Below the pieces are notes generated by a model, which saw nothing but the letters and a program-made list of their open reading frames with translations, was not told the origin of the DNA and ran no database searches. From the NCBI GenBank assembly GCA_001898995.1, contig MKVZ01000004.1, positions 575,757 to 639,756 on the forward strand: DNA of 64,000 nt, written 5' to 3'. Below are positions 8,894 through 19,051 of this stretch, in pieces (the stretch's first letter is position 1; every line of letters starts with the position of its first letter). Position numbers and translations under genes: made by a program. The DNA is from Rhizobiales bacterium 63-22 (GTDB lineage: Bacteria > Pseudomonadota > Alphaproteobacteria > Rhizobiales > Rhizobiaceae).

Positions 8894-11436
8894 CTACAGG
8901 GTCCTCAGCACATCCGCCGGCTTCTGGCCGAGCACGCGCCATGTACCGGCGAGGCCGAAGCCGACAGTGAGCAGGAGCGCCAGCGCCACCGTGGCGAGCG
9001 CGACATCGGGCAGAAAGGCGGCCTTCAGCTTCATGATCTGCGCCACCACATACCAGCCCGCGAGGCCGCCGGCGGCGAGCGCGAAGATCGCCGTCGCCAG
9101 CCCCAGCAGCATATATTCCAGCACATAGGCCGTGATCAGCGTGCGCCGCGTCGCGCCCAGCGTCTTCAGCACCACCGCATCGTGGACCCTGGCGCGATTG
9201 CCGGCGGCGAGCGCTCCGCCCAGCACCAGCACGGAAGCGGCGAGCGCGATGGAGGCGGCGGCGCGGATCGCCGTCGCGATCTGGCCGAGGAGATCGTTGG
9301 CGACATCGAGCGCATCGCTGACGCTGACCGTGGTGACGGCGGGCCATGCCTTCGTCACCTCCCGCAGCACGTCCGGCACGCGGGACTTTTCCCCCGGCGG
9401 AATGGTCAGCGTCGCGAGCCATGTGACGGGCGCGCCGGCGAAAGTGTTGGGCGAGAACACCATGACGAAATTCATCGCCAGCGTCTCCCATTGCACCTGC
9501 CGGAAACTCGCGATCTTCGCGGTGATGTTGCGGCCGAGCACATTGACCGTCACCGTGTCGCCGAGCTTCAGCCCCAGCGCCTTGCCCTCGCGCTCGGAAA
9601 AGGAGACGAGCGGCTCGCCATGGTAATCCGCCGGCCACCACGCGCCCTCGCTCAGGGTGGAGTTTTCCGGCACCGTGTCCGAGAAGGTGATGCCGCGGTC
9701 GCCGCGCAGCACCCATGCCCCGTCGGCGGGGATTTTCATGTCGCGGATGTTCCTGCCGTCGAAGGCGACGATGCGCCCGCGCAGCATGGGGCCGCTGGTG
9801 AGCTTGCCGTCCGGCACGATCCCGCCGATCAGTTTCCTGAATGCGCCGATATCGCCGTTCTGTATGTCGACGAAAAAGAAATCGGGCGCGTGCGCCGGCA
9901 TGTTCTCCGTCACCTGCCGGCGCAGATTGCCGTCGATGAGGGCGATCGCCACCATCAGCGTCAGGCCGAGGCCGAGCGACAGCACCACGGACGGGGTGAG
10001 CGCGCCGGGACGGTGGATATTGCCGATGGCAAGCCGCAGCGCCGTTGAGCGCACGCGCGGCGCGCGGCGCGCGATCAGGCCGATGCCGGCGGCGACCAGC
10101 CGCAGCACGGCGAAGGCGGCGACGGACGAGACGATGAAGATCGCCGCGATGCGCCGGTCATAGGCGAGATACCATGCCAGCCCCGCCAGCGCCGCGACGA
10201 GCAGGATCGCGAGCGCCAGATAGGGCAGCGGCGGCAGGCCGCGCTGCTCGAAGCCTTGTTCGCGGAACAGCGCCGTCGCCGGCACGTCGCGGGCGCGTCC
10301 GAGCGGCAGGATGGCGAAGGCGAGCGTGGTGACGAGGCCGAATATGGCGGCCAGCGCCAGCGCGCCGGGGAAGAAGCCGCCCGCCGCCACCGGCAGATAG
10401 CGCGCCAGCATCGCCCCCGCCGCATAGGGGATGATCGCCGCCAGCATCAGGCCGATGGCGATGCCGATCAGGCCGATCACCATGATCTGCATGAAATAGA
10501 CCAGCACCGAAAAGCGCGCGGGCGCGCCCAGCGCCTTGAAGGTGGCTATGACGCCGCGCTTGCCGTCGAGATAGGCGCGCACCGCATTGGCCACCCCGAC
10601 GCCGCCGACGATCAGCGCCGTCAGCCCCACCAGCGTCAGGAACTGCGAGAAGCGCTCGATATTGGCACGGAGCGAGGGCGCGGCATTGGCGCGGGTGCGG
10701 ATGTTCCAGCCCGCATCGGGGAAATCCTTCATGGCCTCGCGCCGCACGCGCGCCACCGCCGCATCCTGTGCTGCGCCGGGCAGCGCGACCTTGTAGAAAT
10801 AATTGACGAGGCTCCCCGGCTGGATCAGGCCGGAGGCGCGCAATCCGTCGAGCGAGGTCAGGAAGCGCGGCGCGAAATTGAAGCCCGACGACAGCAGGTC
10901 CGGCTCGTTTTCGATCAGGGCGCGCAGTTCGAACGTCTGCGAGCCGAGCAGAACCTTCGCGCCGAGGCGCAGGTTCATCCGGTCGAGAAAGTCCTGCGTC
11001 ACCGCCGCGCCATAGACGCCGTTCCTCTCGGCCATAACGGCGGCGAGCGGCTGGCGCGGCGTCACCTGAAGATCGCCATAGAGCGGATAGGCGGCATCCA
11101 CCGCCTTGACCTCCACCAGCGACTGGTCCGACCCGTCCGGCAGGCGGGCCATGGAGCGCATGGTGGCGCTCTCGGCCACGCGGCCCTGTGCGGCGATGAA
11201 GGCGCGCTCCGCGGCGACCGCCTCGCGCTGGTTGAGGGCAAAGCTGATATCGCCGCCGAGGATGGTGCGACCCTGCGCCGCGATGCCGTCCGTGACCGAG
11301 CGGGCGACGGAATTGACGCCGCCGATGGCGGCCACGCCGAGCGCGATGCAGGCGAGGAAGATGTAGAAGCCGGACAGGCCGCCGCGCATCTCGCGCAATG
11401 CGAAGCGCAGGGCGAGCAGGATGGAACGCGCGCGGC

Positions 11437-11440
<4 letters not shown>
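8894..11440 (-). CDS. ybbP: FtsX-family ABC transporter permease (YbbP-like)
   Basis: An 848-residue permease with the YbbP/LolC-type layout: one N-terminal membrane helix (about residues 20-42), a large periplasmic domain, three-helix FtsX block near residues 255-380, a second helix pair and domain, and a final three-helix FtsX block ending near residue 830. The GTG start overlaps the ATPase stop (GTGA, 11437-11440), so the two are translationally coupled. With YbbA it forms an exporter-like or mechanotransmission complex; the substrate is unknown, and the adjacency to tesA as in E. coli suggests a link to lipids or lipoproteins. Confidence 0.9.
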
Positions 11441-12192
<752 letters not shown>

Positions 12193-12330
12193 ACGCTTTT
12201 CTTTCTGTAAAGCTATAAAGCATATGCTTCCCCCCGGGCGACACGCGCCACAAATCGAACTTGTTTCGCGCGGATCGTTCGGGGAAACTGCGGACGACCT
12301 GCCCGCCTTCACCAATATGGGTTTTCAGCG

Positions 12331-13176
12331 ATGCGTTTCAAACTCCCCATTTTCGCCCTGCGCGGTTTCCTGAGGCCAGATTTCCTGAGGATTGGTCTCG
12401 TCGCGGCGGCAGCCTTCCTTTTCGCCGCCGGCGCATATGCGCAGGACGCCACGAGCGCGCAGGACGCGAACGGGTCCGACGCCGCGGCCCGGGACAACCT
12501 GCCGGTCGCGCAGCTTTCGCAGGTGAAGATCGTCGGTTTCGGCGACAGCCTGATGGCGGGCTACAAGCTGTCCTCCGACGGAGCCTTTCCGCAGCAGCTC
12601 GAAAAAGCGCTCGACGACAAGGGCTACGAGGTCGAGGTAATCAACGCCGGCGTTTCCGGCGACACAACCACCGGCGGCCTTTCACGCATCGACTGGTCGG
12701 TGCCCGACGGCACCGATCTTGTAATTCTCGAACTCGGCGCCAATGACGCGTTGCGCGGCATCGAACCGGAAATCACCGAAAAAAACCTCGACGACATGCT
12801 GGCGCGGCTCAGGCAGCGCAAGATTCCCGTCATCCTTGCCGGGATGATCGCCCCGCCGAACATGGGCAAGGCCTATGCGGAGAAGTTCAATCCGATCTAT
12901 CCGCGACTTGCGAAGAAATACGGCGTGCCGCTCTATCCCTTCTTCCTCGACGGGGTGGCGACCCACAAGGACCTGCTGCTCGACGACGGCATGCACCCGA
13001 ATGACAAGGGCGTCGCGGTCATGGTGTCGAAATTCCTGCCCGTGGCCGAAAAGAGCCTCAAGGCCCTGCCCGCCGCCGCGCCCGACACGAACGGGCAGAA
13101 CGGAGGGGCAGCGGGAGGGCAGAACGGCGGGCAAAGCCCGAACGGCGGTCAAAACAAGGGGACATCGGGCGGCTGA
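12331..13176 (+). CDS. tesA: Secreted GDSL arylesterase/thioesterase (TesA-like)
   Basis: A 281-residue SGNH hydrolase. An N-terminal signal peptide (about residues 1-38, ending AYAQ) sends it to the periplasm. Catalytic blocks are visible: GFGDSLMAG (Ser), the oxyanion Gly in NAGVSGDTT, LELGANDALRG (Asn), and the DGMHPNDKG dyad (Asp, His). The last 30 residues are a Gly/Asn/Gln-rich low-complexity tail that is not part of the fold. It is divergent from ybbA-ybbP, a conserved neighbourhood. Likely activities are hydrolysis of aryl esters, acyl-CoA or lysophospholipid. Confidence 0.92.
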   Translation: MRFKLPIFALRGFLRPDFLRIGLVAAAAFLFAAGAYAQDATSAQDANGSDAAARDNLPVAQLSQVKIVGFGDSLMAGYKLSSDGAFPQQLEKALDDKGYEVEVINAGVSGDTTTGGLSRIDWSVPDGTDLVILELGANDALRGIEPEITEKNLDDMLARLRQRKIPVILAGMIAPPNMGKAYAEKFNPIYPRLAKKYGVPLYPFFLDGVATHKDLLLDDGMHPNDKGVAVMVSKFLPVAEKSLKALPAAAPDTNGQNGGAAGGQNGGQSPNGGQNKGTSGG

Positions 13177-13261
13177 ACCGGGCTCCGAGCATAAACAGCT
13201 TGCTCCCGGCGGCGATCGATGATTCGCTTGGAGATGTAGAACGATTCGAGGAGGATGCCTT

Positions 13262-13855
13262 ATGCCGCGTCTTTTCACTGCCCTCGAAATCCCGCGCGAC
13301 GCCGCGCTTTCGCTCTCGCTTCTGCGGGGCGGCCTGCCCGGTGCACGCTGGATCGACGTCGAAAACTACCACATAACCCTGCGTTTCATCGGAGATGTGG
13401 AAGGCCATACGGCCGACGAAATCGCCAATGCGCTCGACCGCGTGCGGCGGCCGGAGTTCATGCTCAACCTGTCGGGCGTGGATGCTTTCGGCTCGAAGAA
13501 ACCGCACAGCATCTATGCGGGCGTGGCGGCCACGCCGGAACTCAACGCGCTTCAGGCGGAGATCGAGCGCATCTGCCAGCGGCTCCACCTGCCCGCCGAC
13601 CCGCGCAAGTTCGTGCCGCATGTGACGCTGGCGCGGCTCAGGAACGCACGCATCGAGGATGTGGCGCATTATCTTTCCTCACGCGGCAATTTCGCGACGC
13701 TACCCTTCCGGGTAAGCCGTTTCGTGCTGATGTCCTCGCGCGATTCGGTGGGCGGAGGCCCCTATATCGTCGAGGAGGCATGGCCTCTGGTGGCGCGCTC
13801 CTTCGGCCAGAGCCGGTCCGCCAGCGCCGTCGAGGCGGCGAGGATCATCCGGTAG
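13262..13855 (+). CDS. thpR: RNA 2',3'-cyclic phosphodiesterase (2H family)
   Basis: A 197-residue 2H phosphoesterase. The two catalytic HxTx motifs are HITL (near residue 38) and HVTL (near residue 120), with FTALEIP at the N-terminus and FVPHVTLARLR as family text. It opens 2',3'-cyclic phosphates on RNA ends; older annotations call it 2'-5' RNA ligase LigT. A GAGGAGG ribosome site precedes the ATG. Its 3' end overlaps the convergent tyrosine phosphatase gene by 94 bp. Confidence 0.93.
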   Translation: MPRLFTALEIPRDAALSLSLLRGGLPGARWIDVENYHITLRFIGDVEGHTADEIANALDRVRRPEFMLNLSGVDAFGSKKPHSIYAGVAATPELNALQAEIERICQRLHLPADPRKFVPHVTLARLRNARIEDVAHYLSSRGNFATLPFRVSRFVLMSSRDSVGGGPYIVEEAWPLVARSFGQSRSASAVEAARIIR

Positions 13856-14274
13856 GTCCTCTCGAAATCCCCGGCGCCGCCATACCACGGATCGGGGATT
13901 TCCACCGGCTGACCGCCCGCGATCTCGGTGAAAAGCCCGATACGGCTTGTCGCATCCGCCGGCCTGCGTCCGGCGATCAGGCGCATGTTCGAGCGGTCCA
14001 TGCCGAGGATCAGGTCGAAGCGCATGAAATCGGCCCCGACGAGCTGGCGGCAGCACTGGCCGGAAATGTCGATGCCGTAGCGCGCAGCGACGCTGATGGA
14101 GCGCTCGTCCGGCGCATCGCCGGTATGATAGCCGTTCAGCCCCGCGGAATCGAGCAGCACGCCCCGGATGCCCCGCGCCGAGAGCACATGCGCCATCACG
14201 CCTTCGGCAAGCGGCGAACGGCAGATATTGCCGGCGCAGACGAAAAGAATGCTGTTCACGCTGTCCCTGGTCAT
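13762..14274 (-). CDS. Low-molecular-weight protein tyrosine phosphatase
   Basis: A 170-residue phosphatase. The P-loop is [10 protein letters not shown] (Cys-x5-Arg-Ser) near residues 9-18, and the general acid is in the late DPWYG motif. This class dephosphorylates tyrosines on proteins, often bacterial tyrosine kinases of polysaccharide export; no kinase is adjacent. The ATG at 14274 gives the expected distance to the P-loop. The last 31 codons overlap antiparallel with thpR, and the C-terminal tail after the core is somewhat longer than usual. Confidence 0.92.
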   Translation of the reverse strand: MTRDSVNSILFVCAGNICRSPLAEGVMAHVLSARGIRGVLLDSAGLNGYHTGDAPDERSISVAARYGIDISGQCCRQLVGADFMRFDLILGMDRSNMRLIAGRRPADATSRIGLFTEIAGGQPVEIPDPWYGGAGDFERTYRMILAASTALADRLWPKERATRGHASSTI

Positions 14275-14366
14275 CGATTTCCCTGAACCGTCTCTTGGCG
14301 AACCTTTTGGGGAACCCGCACGCCCGAAACAGATTATGCCTTCAAAACAGGATGGAGCGAAAGACG

Positions 14367-14666
14367 ATGACACGCAACCGCTTGAGCGAGGAAGAACTGC
14401 AACGCGCGCTTTCCGGGCTGGAGGGCTGGCGTAAGCTGGAAGGACGCGAAGCGATCGGCAGGAATTTCCAGTTCAAGGATTTCAACGCCGCCTTCGGCTT
14501 CATGACGCGGATGGCGCTCCATGCCGAGAAGCTCGACCATCATCCCGAATGGTTCAACGTCTATAACCGGGTCGACGTCACACTGGCCACGCACAGCGCC
14601 AACGGCATCACGGAACTCGACATCGAAATGGCGCAGCGGATGAACGCGCTGGCGGAACGAATTTGA
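14367..14666 (+). CDS. phhB: Pterin-4a-carbinolamine dehydratase
   Basis: A 99-residue DCoH-fold enzyme that dehydrates 4a-hydroxytetrahydropterin, recycling the cofactor of aromatic amino acid hydroxylases. The active-site block is complete: [20 protein letters not shown] in continuous text, ending in the conserved TH. GGAG nine bases before the ATG at 14367 supports this start; an in-frame ATG at 14352 is the alternative. Monocistronic, divergent from the phosphatase gene. Confidence 0.93.
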   Translation: MTRNRLSEEELQRALSGLEGWRKLEGREAIGRNFQFKDFNAAFGFMTRMALHAEKLDHHPEWFNVYNRVDVTLATHSANGITELDIEMAQRMNALAERI

Positions 14667-14814
14667 CATTTGCCTCCCATTCGACATCGGGCGACGAGCA
14701 AACGTCGGAATCAGACCACTAGCCGGCTGACACGCATCAACTTGTACGGCGCCGTCTTCATCACCATCTTTTGATCGGTGCGCGGTACGACCGCGCGGCA
14801 GGAGTTGAGCGACG

Positions 14815-15189
14815 ATGGACGATGTCAGAATCGGGGAAATCCTCGAACCCGGCGGCGAGCGCGAATTCAGATCGCGCCGCGAGCGCGTGAAGCAGGGCTT
14901 CTGGAAGGCGGCACGCAAGGCCGGCCGCATGATTCCGTTCATGGACGAGGTGGTTGCCGCCTATTATTGCGCGCTGGACGAGCGCACGCCGTTGCGCGTG
15001 CGCATGACGCTGATGGCGGCGCTCGCCTATTTCGTGCTGCCTTTCGACGCCATACCGGACATGCTGGCCGGCATCGGCTTTACCGACGACATGGCCGTGC
15101 TGATGGCGGCGCTGACCGCCGTTCGCAGCCATATCACGCCCGCGCATCGGCTGGCGGCACGCAAGGCGCTGGCGGAGGAAGGGCAGTAG
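14815..15189 (+). CDS. DUF1232 (YkvA-like) membrane protein
   Basis: A 124-residue protein with the DUF1232 motif at about residues 68-86: LAYFVLPFDAIPDMLAGIGF, in which the YFxxPxDxIPD core is conserved. The segment is hydrophobic and followed by a second helix with DDMAVLMAAL, so a small inner-membrane protein is likely. An AGGAG lies 10 nt before the ATG. Function unknown. The 260 bp after it contain no further gene. Confidence 0.88.
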   Translation: MDDVRIGEILEPGGEREFRSRRERVKQGFWKAARKAGRMIPFMDEVVAAYYCALDERTPLRVRMTLMAALAYFVLPFDAIPDMLAGIGFTDDMAVLMAALTAVRSHITPAHRLAARKALAEEGQ

Positions 15190-15450
15190 GACCCCGCCTG
15201 CCGCGACCGGAACAGACCGCGCCGCTATTTATCGCCTTACCCCGACAAACTCTCGCCGTTTTCTTCTCCTTCAAGTTGGAAAGGGATGGCGGCCGGCCTG
15301 TGTCCGTTCAATTTTTCTTTCAGTGCTTCACCGTTTGGTAACCGAGATTAAGGCATGTTAATCGGCAACTGAACGGGACGGCCATCGAATGGCGGCATCC
15401 CGGTATTCGAGTTTCTGATTTGAAGCAAACGAAAGAGAACCGGTAGAACC

Positions 15451-15954
15451 ATGCTTGGAAAATCGTTCGTCGCGGCTTCGGTGTTCATGATTGCAATGGC
15501 GGGCTCGGCTCTCGCGCAGACACCGACCCAGATTAAGCAATTCGACGCCTGGGGCGCTTACAGCTACAAGTCCGGCAACAGCAAGGTCTGTTACGTCCTT
15601 TCCGTTCCGACGCAGAAACTGCCGGCTTCCGTCGATCATGGTGACAATTTCTTCCTTATCAGTCAGAAACCCGGGCAGAATGTCACCTATGAACCGCAAT
15701 TCATGGCCGGCTATGACCTCAACCCCCATGCCAAGGTCATCGTGACCGTCGGCAAGAGCAAGTTCACCATGTTCGTCAACGGCAAGTCCGGATGGATGGA
15801 AAACGCCGCCGAGGAACCGAAGCTCGTCGCCATCATGAAGTCCGGCCACGAACTCAAGGTCGACGCCCAGTCCAAACGCGGCACCAAGACCAGCTACACC
15901 TATTCGCTGAAAGGTGTTGCGGATGCGCTGAAGGCCATCCAGAAATGCAAGTGA
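15451..15954 (+). CDS. Invasion-associated locus B (IalB)-like secreted protein
   Basis: A 167-residue periplasmic protein with a signal peptide (residues 1-22, ending ALAQ). The mature part matches the IalB family: an opening FDAWGAYSY, KVCYVLSVP, FLISQKPGQNV and a C-terminal SYTYSLKGVADALKAI. The family was named from Bartonella, where IalB aids erythrocyte invasion; in free-living relatives the role is unknown. Cysteines at KVCY and the end (QKCK) may be bridged. A terminator follows directly. Confidence 0.88.
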   Translation: MLGKSFVAASVFMIAMAGSALAQTPTQIKQFDAWGAYSYKSGNSKVCYVLSVPTQKLPASVDHGDNFFLISQKPGQNVTYEPQFMAGYDLNPHAKVIVTVGKSKFTMFVNGKSGWMENAAEEPKLVAIMKSGHELKVDAQSKRGTKTSYTYSLKGVADALKAIQKCK

Positions 15955-15974
15955 ACCTCGCAGCATGATGCATG

Positions 15975-16006
15975 AAAGGCCGGGCCTCGCGCCCGGCCTT
16001 TTCTTT
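15975..16006 (+). terminator. Rho-independent terminator after the IalB-like gene
   Basis: AAAGGCCGGGC, 4-nt loop, GCCCGGCCTTTTCTTTT, 20 bp after the stop. Confidence 0.93.
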
Positions 16007-16156
16007 TGCCTCATGCCGGGATGACGAAAGGCTTCTTCTGTGCTATGAGCGCGCGCAACAGGGCTTTCCGTATTCGAAAAAGCCCCCATATCCATGTCAT
16101 CGATGCAGACCGCCGACGCGAAGCAAAGGCCCGCGTCCCTTCACAATTGGAAACCG

Positions 16157-17392
16157 ATGTCCATTTCGTTCGACCTCACCATTGACGACACACGCGATCA
16201 GCTCGCCCGGCAGGCGCGCGCCATGACCGGGCTGAAGCCGTCGTTGATCGGCCTGTCGCGCGAGGAAATGGCCGAGGCGCTCGTCAAAACCGGCATACCG
16301 GAACGTCAGGTGAAGATGCGCATCAGCCAGCTTTGGCACTGGCTCTATGTGCGCGGCGTGTCCGACTTCGCCGACATGCGCAACATCTCCAAGGATCTGC
16401 GTGGCCTCCTGGCGCAGCATTTCACCATCGCTCGGCCGGAAGTGGTCGAGGAGCAGATTTCGCAGGACGGCACGCGCAAGTGGCTGTTCCGCTTTCCGCC
16501 GCGCGGCGCGGGCCGCCCGGTCGAGATCGAAAGCGTCTATATCCCCGAGGAAGGGCGCGGCACGCTGTGCATCTCCTCGCAGGTAGGGTGCACGCTCACC
16601 TGCTCCTTCTGCCACACCGGCACGCAAAAGCTGGTGCGCAACCTGACGGCCGAGGAAATCCTCGCGCAGCTTTTGACCGCCCGCGACCGGCTCGGCGACT
16701 TCCCCGACAAGGACACGCCCGACGGCGCGATGGTGCCTTCCGGCGAGCGCAAGATCACCAATATCGTCATGATGGGTATGGGCGAGCCGCTCTACAATTT
16801 CGAGGAAGTGAAGAAGGCGCTGCTGATCGCCTCGGACGGTGACGGGCTGTCGCTCTCGAAGCGGCGCATCACGTTGTCCACCTCCGGCGTCGTGCCGGAA
16901 ATCTACCGCACCGGCGACGAGATCGGCGTCATGCTCGCCATTTCGCTGCACGCCGTGCGCGACGACCTGCGCGACATCCTGGTGCCGATCAACAAGAAAT
17001 ATCCGCTGGAACAGCTCATCAAGGCCTGCCGCGAATATCCGGGCCTGTCCAACGCCAAGCGCATCACCTTCGAATATGTGATGCTGAAGGATATCAACGA
17101 CAGCCTCGAAGACGCCAAGCGTCTGGTGAAGCTGTTGCAGGGCATTCCGGCCAAGATCAACCTGATCCCGTTCAATCCGTGGCCCGGCACCAATTACCAG
17201 TGCTCGGACTGGGAGCAGATCGAGCGCTTCGCCGATTACATCAACGCCGCCGGCTACGCCTCGCCGATCCGCACGCCGCGCGGGCGGGACATCCTCGCTG
17301 CCTGCGGCCAGTTGAAGTCGGAATCCGAGCGCCTGCGCAAGAGCGAGCGTCTGGCGCTGGAAGCCATGATGATCGCCGGCCATGGTGAATGA
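16157..17392 (+). CDS. rlmN: 23S rRNA A2503 / tRNA A37 C2-methyltransferase
   Basis: A 411-residue radical SAM enzyme that methylates C2 of A2503 in 23S rRNA and A37 of some tRNAs. The cluster motif CTLTCSFC lies near residue 155, the GEPLYN motif follows, and the resolving cysteine is in ILAACGQL near the C-terminus. The text from [11 protein letters not shown] onward is almost that of Brucella RlmN, also 411 residues, so I prefer the ATG at 16157 (preceded by GGAAACCG) over one at 16094. Confidence 0.96.
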   Translation: MSISFDLTIDDTRDQLARQARAMTGLKPSLIGLSREEMAEALVKTGIPERQVKMRISQLWHWLYVRGVSDFADMRNISKDLRGLLAQHFTIARPEVVEEQISQDGTRKWLFRFPPRGAGRPVEIESVYIPEEGRGTLCISSQVGCTLTCSFCHTGTQKLVRNLTAEEILAQLLTARDRLGDFPDKDTPDGAMVPSGERKITNIVMMGMGEPLYNFEEVKKALLIASDGDGLSLSKRRITLSTSGVVPEIYRTGDEIGVMLAISLHAVRDDLRDILVPINKKYPLEQLIKACREYPGLSNAKRITFEYVMLKDINDSLEDAKRLVKLLQGIPAKINLIPFNPWPGTNYQCSDWEQIERFADYINAAGYASPIRTPRGRDILAACGQLKSESERLRKSERLALEAMMIAGHGE

Positions 17393-17410
17393 GCGGGGAT
17401 TGAGCCAATC

Positions 17411-17917
17411 GTGAACGACACGTTCGATTATATCAGCCGCTTCGTCGTCATCCTGTTCGGCTATTGCTGCGCTGTGCTGGCGGCCGGATGGTTTCTGGCG
17501 GCGATCCTTTACAGCCAGATCGACGTGCTGGCCTATGCGCTGGCCGATCCGTTTCTGGGCGATGTTCTCGAGGATATGCGTGCCGCGTGGGACATGACCG
17601 GCTTCTATGCCGCCGTTCTGGTCGCGGGGCCGGTGCTTGCCATCATGGCGGGCAGCCTCAGCTTCCTGCCGGCGGCAGCGCTTATCCTTCTTGCCGAAGT
17701 GCGCGGCTATGGTTCATCCCTGTTCTATTGCGTGGCGGGCGCGCTGATCGGGCTTGCCGCCGCCGGAACGACCATCCCGTTTCAGGAAACCAACGGCGGC
17801 CCGGAAATGCCGCTCCTGATCGCGGCAATGGCAGGAGCGGGCATTGTCGGCGGTTTCGTCTACTGGATGATCGCCGGGCGCAATGCCGGCCTTTTCCTCA
17901 ACCGCCCGGCTTCCTGA
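17411..17917 (+). CDS. Small inner-membrane protein, unknown
   Basis: A 168-residue hydrophobic protein starting at a GTG 18 bp after rlmN, likely co-transcribed with it. Four membrane segments are visible at about residues 8-35, 60-83, 86-115 and 135-155. The text (for example FVVILFGYCCAVLAAGWFLA and FYCVAGALIGLAAAG) resembles uncharacterised Rhizobiales membrane proteins. I assign no function. Confidence 0.75.
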   Translation: MNDTFDYISRFVVILFGYCCAVLAAGWFLAAILYSQIDVLAYALADPFLGDVLEDMRAAWDMTGFYAAVLVAGPVLAIMAGSLSFLPAAALILLAEVRGYGSSLFYCVAGALIGLAAAGTTIPFQETNGGPEMPLLIAAMAGAGIVGGFVYWMIAGRNAGLFLNRPAS

Positions 17918-17940
17918 AACGGAATGGCCGTTCCGGCGGG

Positions 17941-18816
17941 TCACGCCGACGACAGAAGGATGACGCCGGCGATTACCAGGCCGCAGCCGGCGAGCCGCCA
18001 CGGCCCGACCTTTTCGCGCAGGATCAGCATTCCCATGAGCGCGCCGATCATCATCGACATTTCGCGCATGGGAGCGACGAGGCTGAGAGGCGCGCCGGCG
18101 GTGAGCGCGGTCAGAACCAGAATATAGGACAGCGACTGGAGCACTCCGACAACGATCGCAATCCGCCAATAGCCGCGCATGGCGTCGATGGCACGGCGCG
18201 GATTGGCGACCACGAGCGGCGCCAGCAGGAAGAACCGCAGCACGTTCGAGAACCAGTCCAGCACCACCGGCGCGATGCCCAGATCCTTGACGGCGTAGGC
18301 ATCGACCACCGTATAGGACGCGATCAGACCGCCGGTCGCGGTACCCCAGCGCACCCCGGACTGCCCGCCCGGACGCCGGAAGGCGGAAAGATCGCCTTGC
18401 GTGGCGATGAGGCCGATCCCGGCCACCACCACGACCAGCCCGATCAGGCCGCGCGCGGACGGCAATTCGCCGAGGATCAGGAAAGCGCCGAAGGTGGAGA
18501 GCATCGGCCCCGTTCCGCGCGCGACGGGATAGACCACCGAAAGGTCGGCGACCTGATATCCGCGCTGCAGGAAGAGGCTGTAGGCAAGATGGATCAGCCC
18601 GCTGAGCAGGATGAAGCCGATACCTCTCCATGTCCATGCGATGCCGTCGCCTTGCACCAACAGGTAGAACACCCACGGCGCATAGGCGATACAGCCGACG
18701 AAAGTGTAGGCGAAGACGAAGACCGGACCGACCGACGCGGCCCGCTTGGCAAGAAGATTCCAGCCTGCGTGGATGAAGGCAGCAAGAACGACAAGCAACA
18801 GTGAGGCAAATGCCAT
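17941..18816 (-). CDS. EamA/DMT-family transporter under riboswitch control
   Basis: A 291-residue permease with about ten membrane segments in two EamA repeats (break near residue 145). A strong AGGAGG precedes the ATG at 18816. What sets it apart is its leader: a ykkC-class aptamer directly upstream (18866-18994) with a promoter ahead of that. If the aptamer senses guanidine, this transporter is a candidate guanidinium exporter, doing the job usually given to SMR proteins such as Gdx; the EamA fold is a larger relative of SMR. If the aptamer belongs to another ykkC subtype, the substrate would differ. It converges with the gene ending at 17917. Confidence 0.88.
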   Translation of the reverse strand: MAFASLLLVVLAAFIHAGWNLLAKRAASVGPVFVFAYTFVGCIAYAPWVFYLLVQGDGIAWTWRGIGFILLSGLIHLAYSLFLQRGYQVADLSVVYPVARGTGPMLSTFGAFLILGELPSARGLIGLVVVVAGIGLIATQGDLSAFRRPGGQSGVRWGTATGGLIASYTVVDAYAVKDLGIAPVVLDWFSNVLRFFLLAPLVVANPRRAIDAMRGYWRIAIVVGVLQSLSYILVLTALTAGAPLSLVAPMREMSMMIGALMGMLILREKVGPWRLAGCGLVIAGVILLSSA

Positions 18817-18865
18817 CGAGACCTCCTGACGCGCCCATGGATGCATGGATGGGCGCTGGTTGATC

Positions 18866-18994
18866 TCGACGTCTCCGCCTCTGGGATTTTGTCCCTCGGG
18901 TGCAGCCGCGGAACTCCCGCGGTTTCTGCAACGCTCGGTCCAGCGGCGGATATGCGAACATCTCCGCCCGGAACCCTAGTTGCCACTCAGTCGA
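18866..18994 (-). promoter_or_regulatory. ykkC-class riboswitch (guanidine-I type), ON-switch layout
   Basis: Reading the minus strand from 18994: closing strand TCGAC, then AACTAGGGTTCCG (core), a GGCGGA/TCCGCC hairpin, GCTGGACCGAGCG (core), an accessory hairpin (CCGCGG arms), ACCCGA, the GGGACAAAATCCC hairpin, GGCGGAGA and the closing strand GTCGA. These blocks in this order match the ykkC/guanidine-I consensus (CUAGGGUUCCG, CUGGUCCGAGAG, GGGAUAAAAGCCC, GGGAGA). Downstream, 18862-18869 can pair with 18816-18823, covering the end of the Shine-Dalgarno and the A of the AUG; this overlaps the 3' closing strand, so ligand binding would free translation. Confidence 0.78.
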
Positions 18995-19002
18995 TACGGG
19001 GA

Positions 19003-19032
19003 ATCCTAGTCGATCGCGGCATGCGCGGTCAA
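19003..19032 (-). promoter_or_regulatory. Promoter of the riboswitch-EamA transcript
   Basis: Minus-strand TTGACC (19027-19032), 18-bp spacer, TAGGAT (19003-19008). The implied start near 18996 coincides with the first base of the aptamer closing stem. Confidence 0.7.
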
Positions 19033-19051
19033 GCGCCGTCGGTTCGCCGGC

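Noticed and set aside
16094..16156. Longer N-terminus for RlmN
   Set aside because: The extra 21 residues do not resemble the family, and the 411-residue form matches known Brucella-type RlmN.
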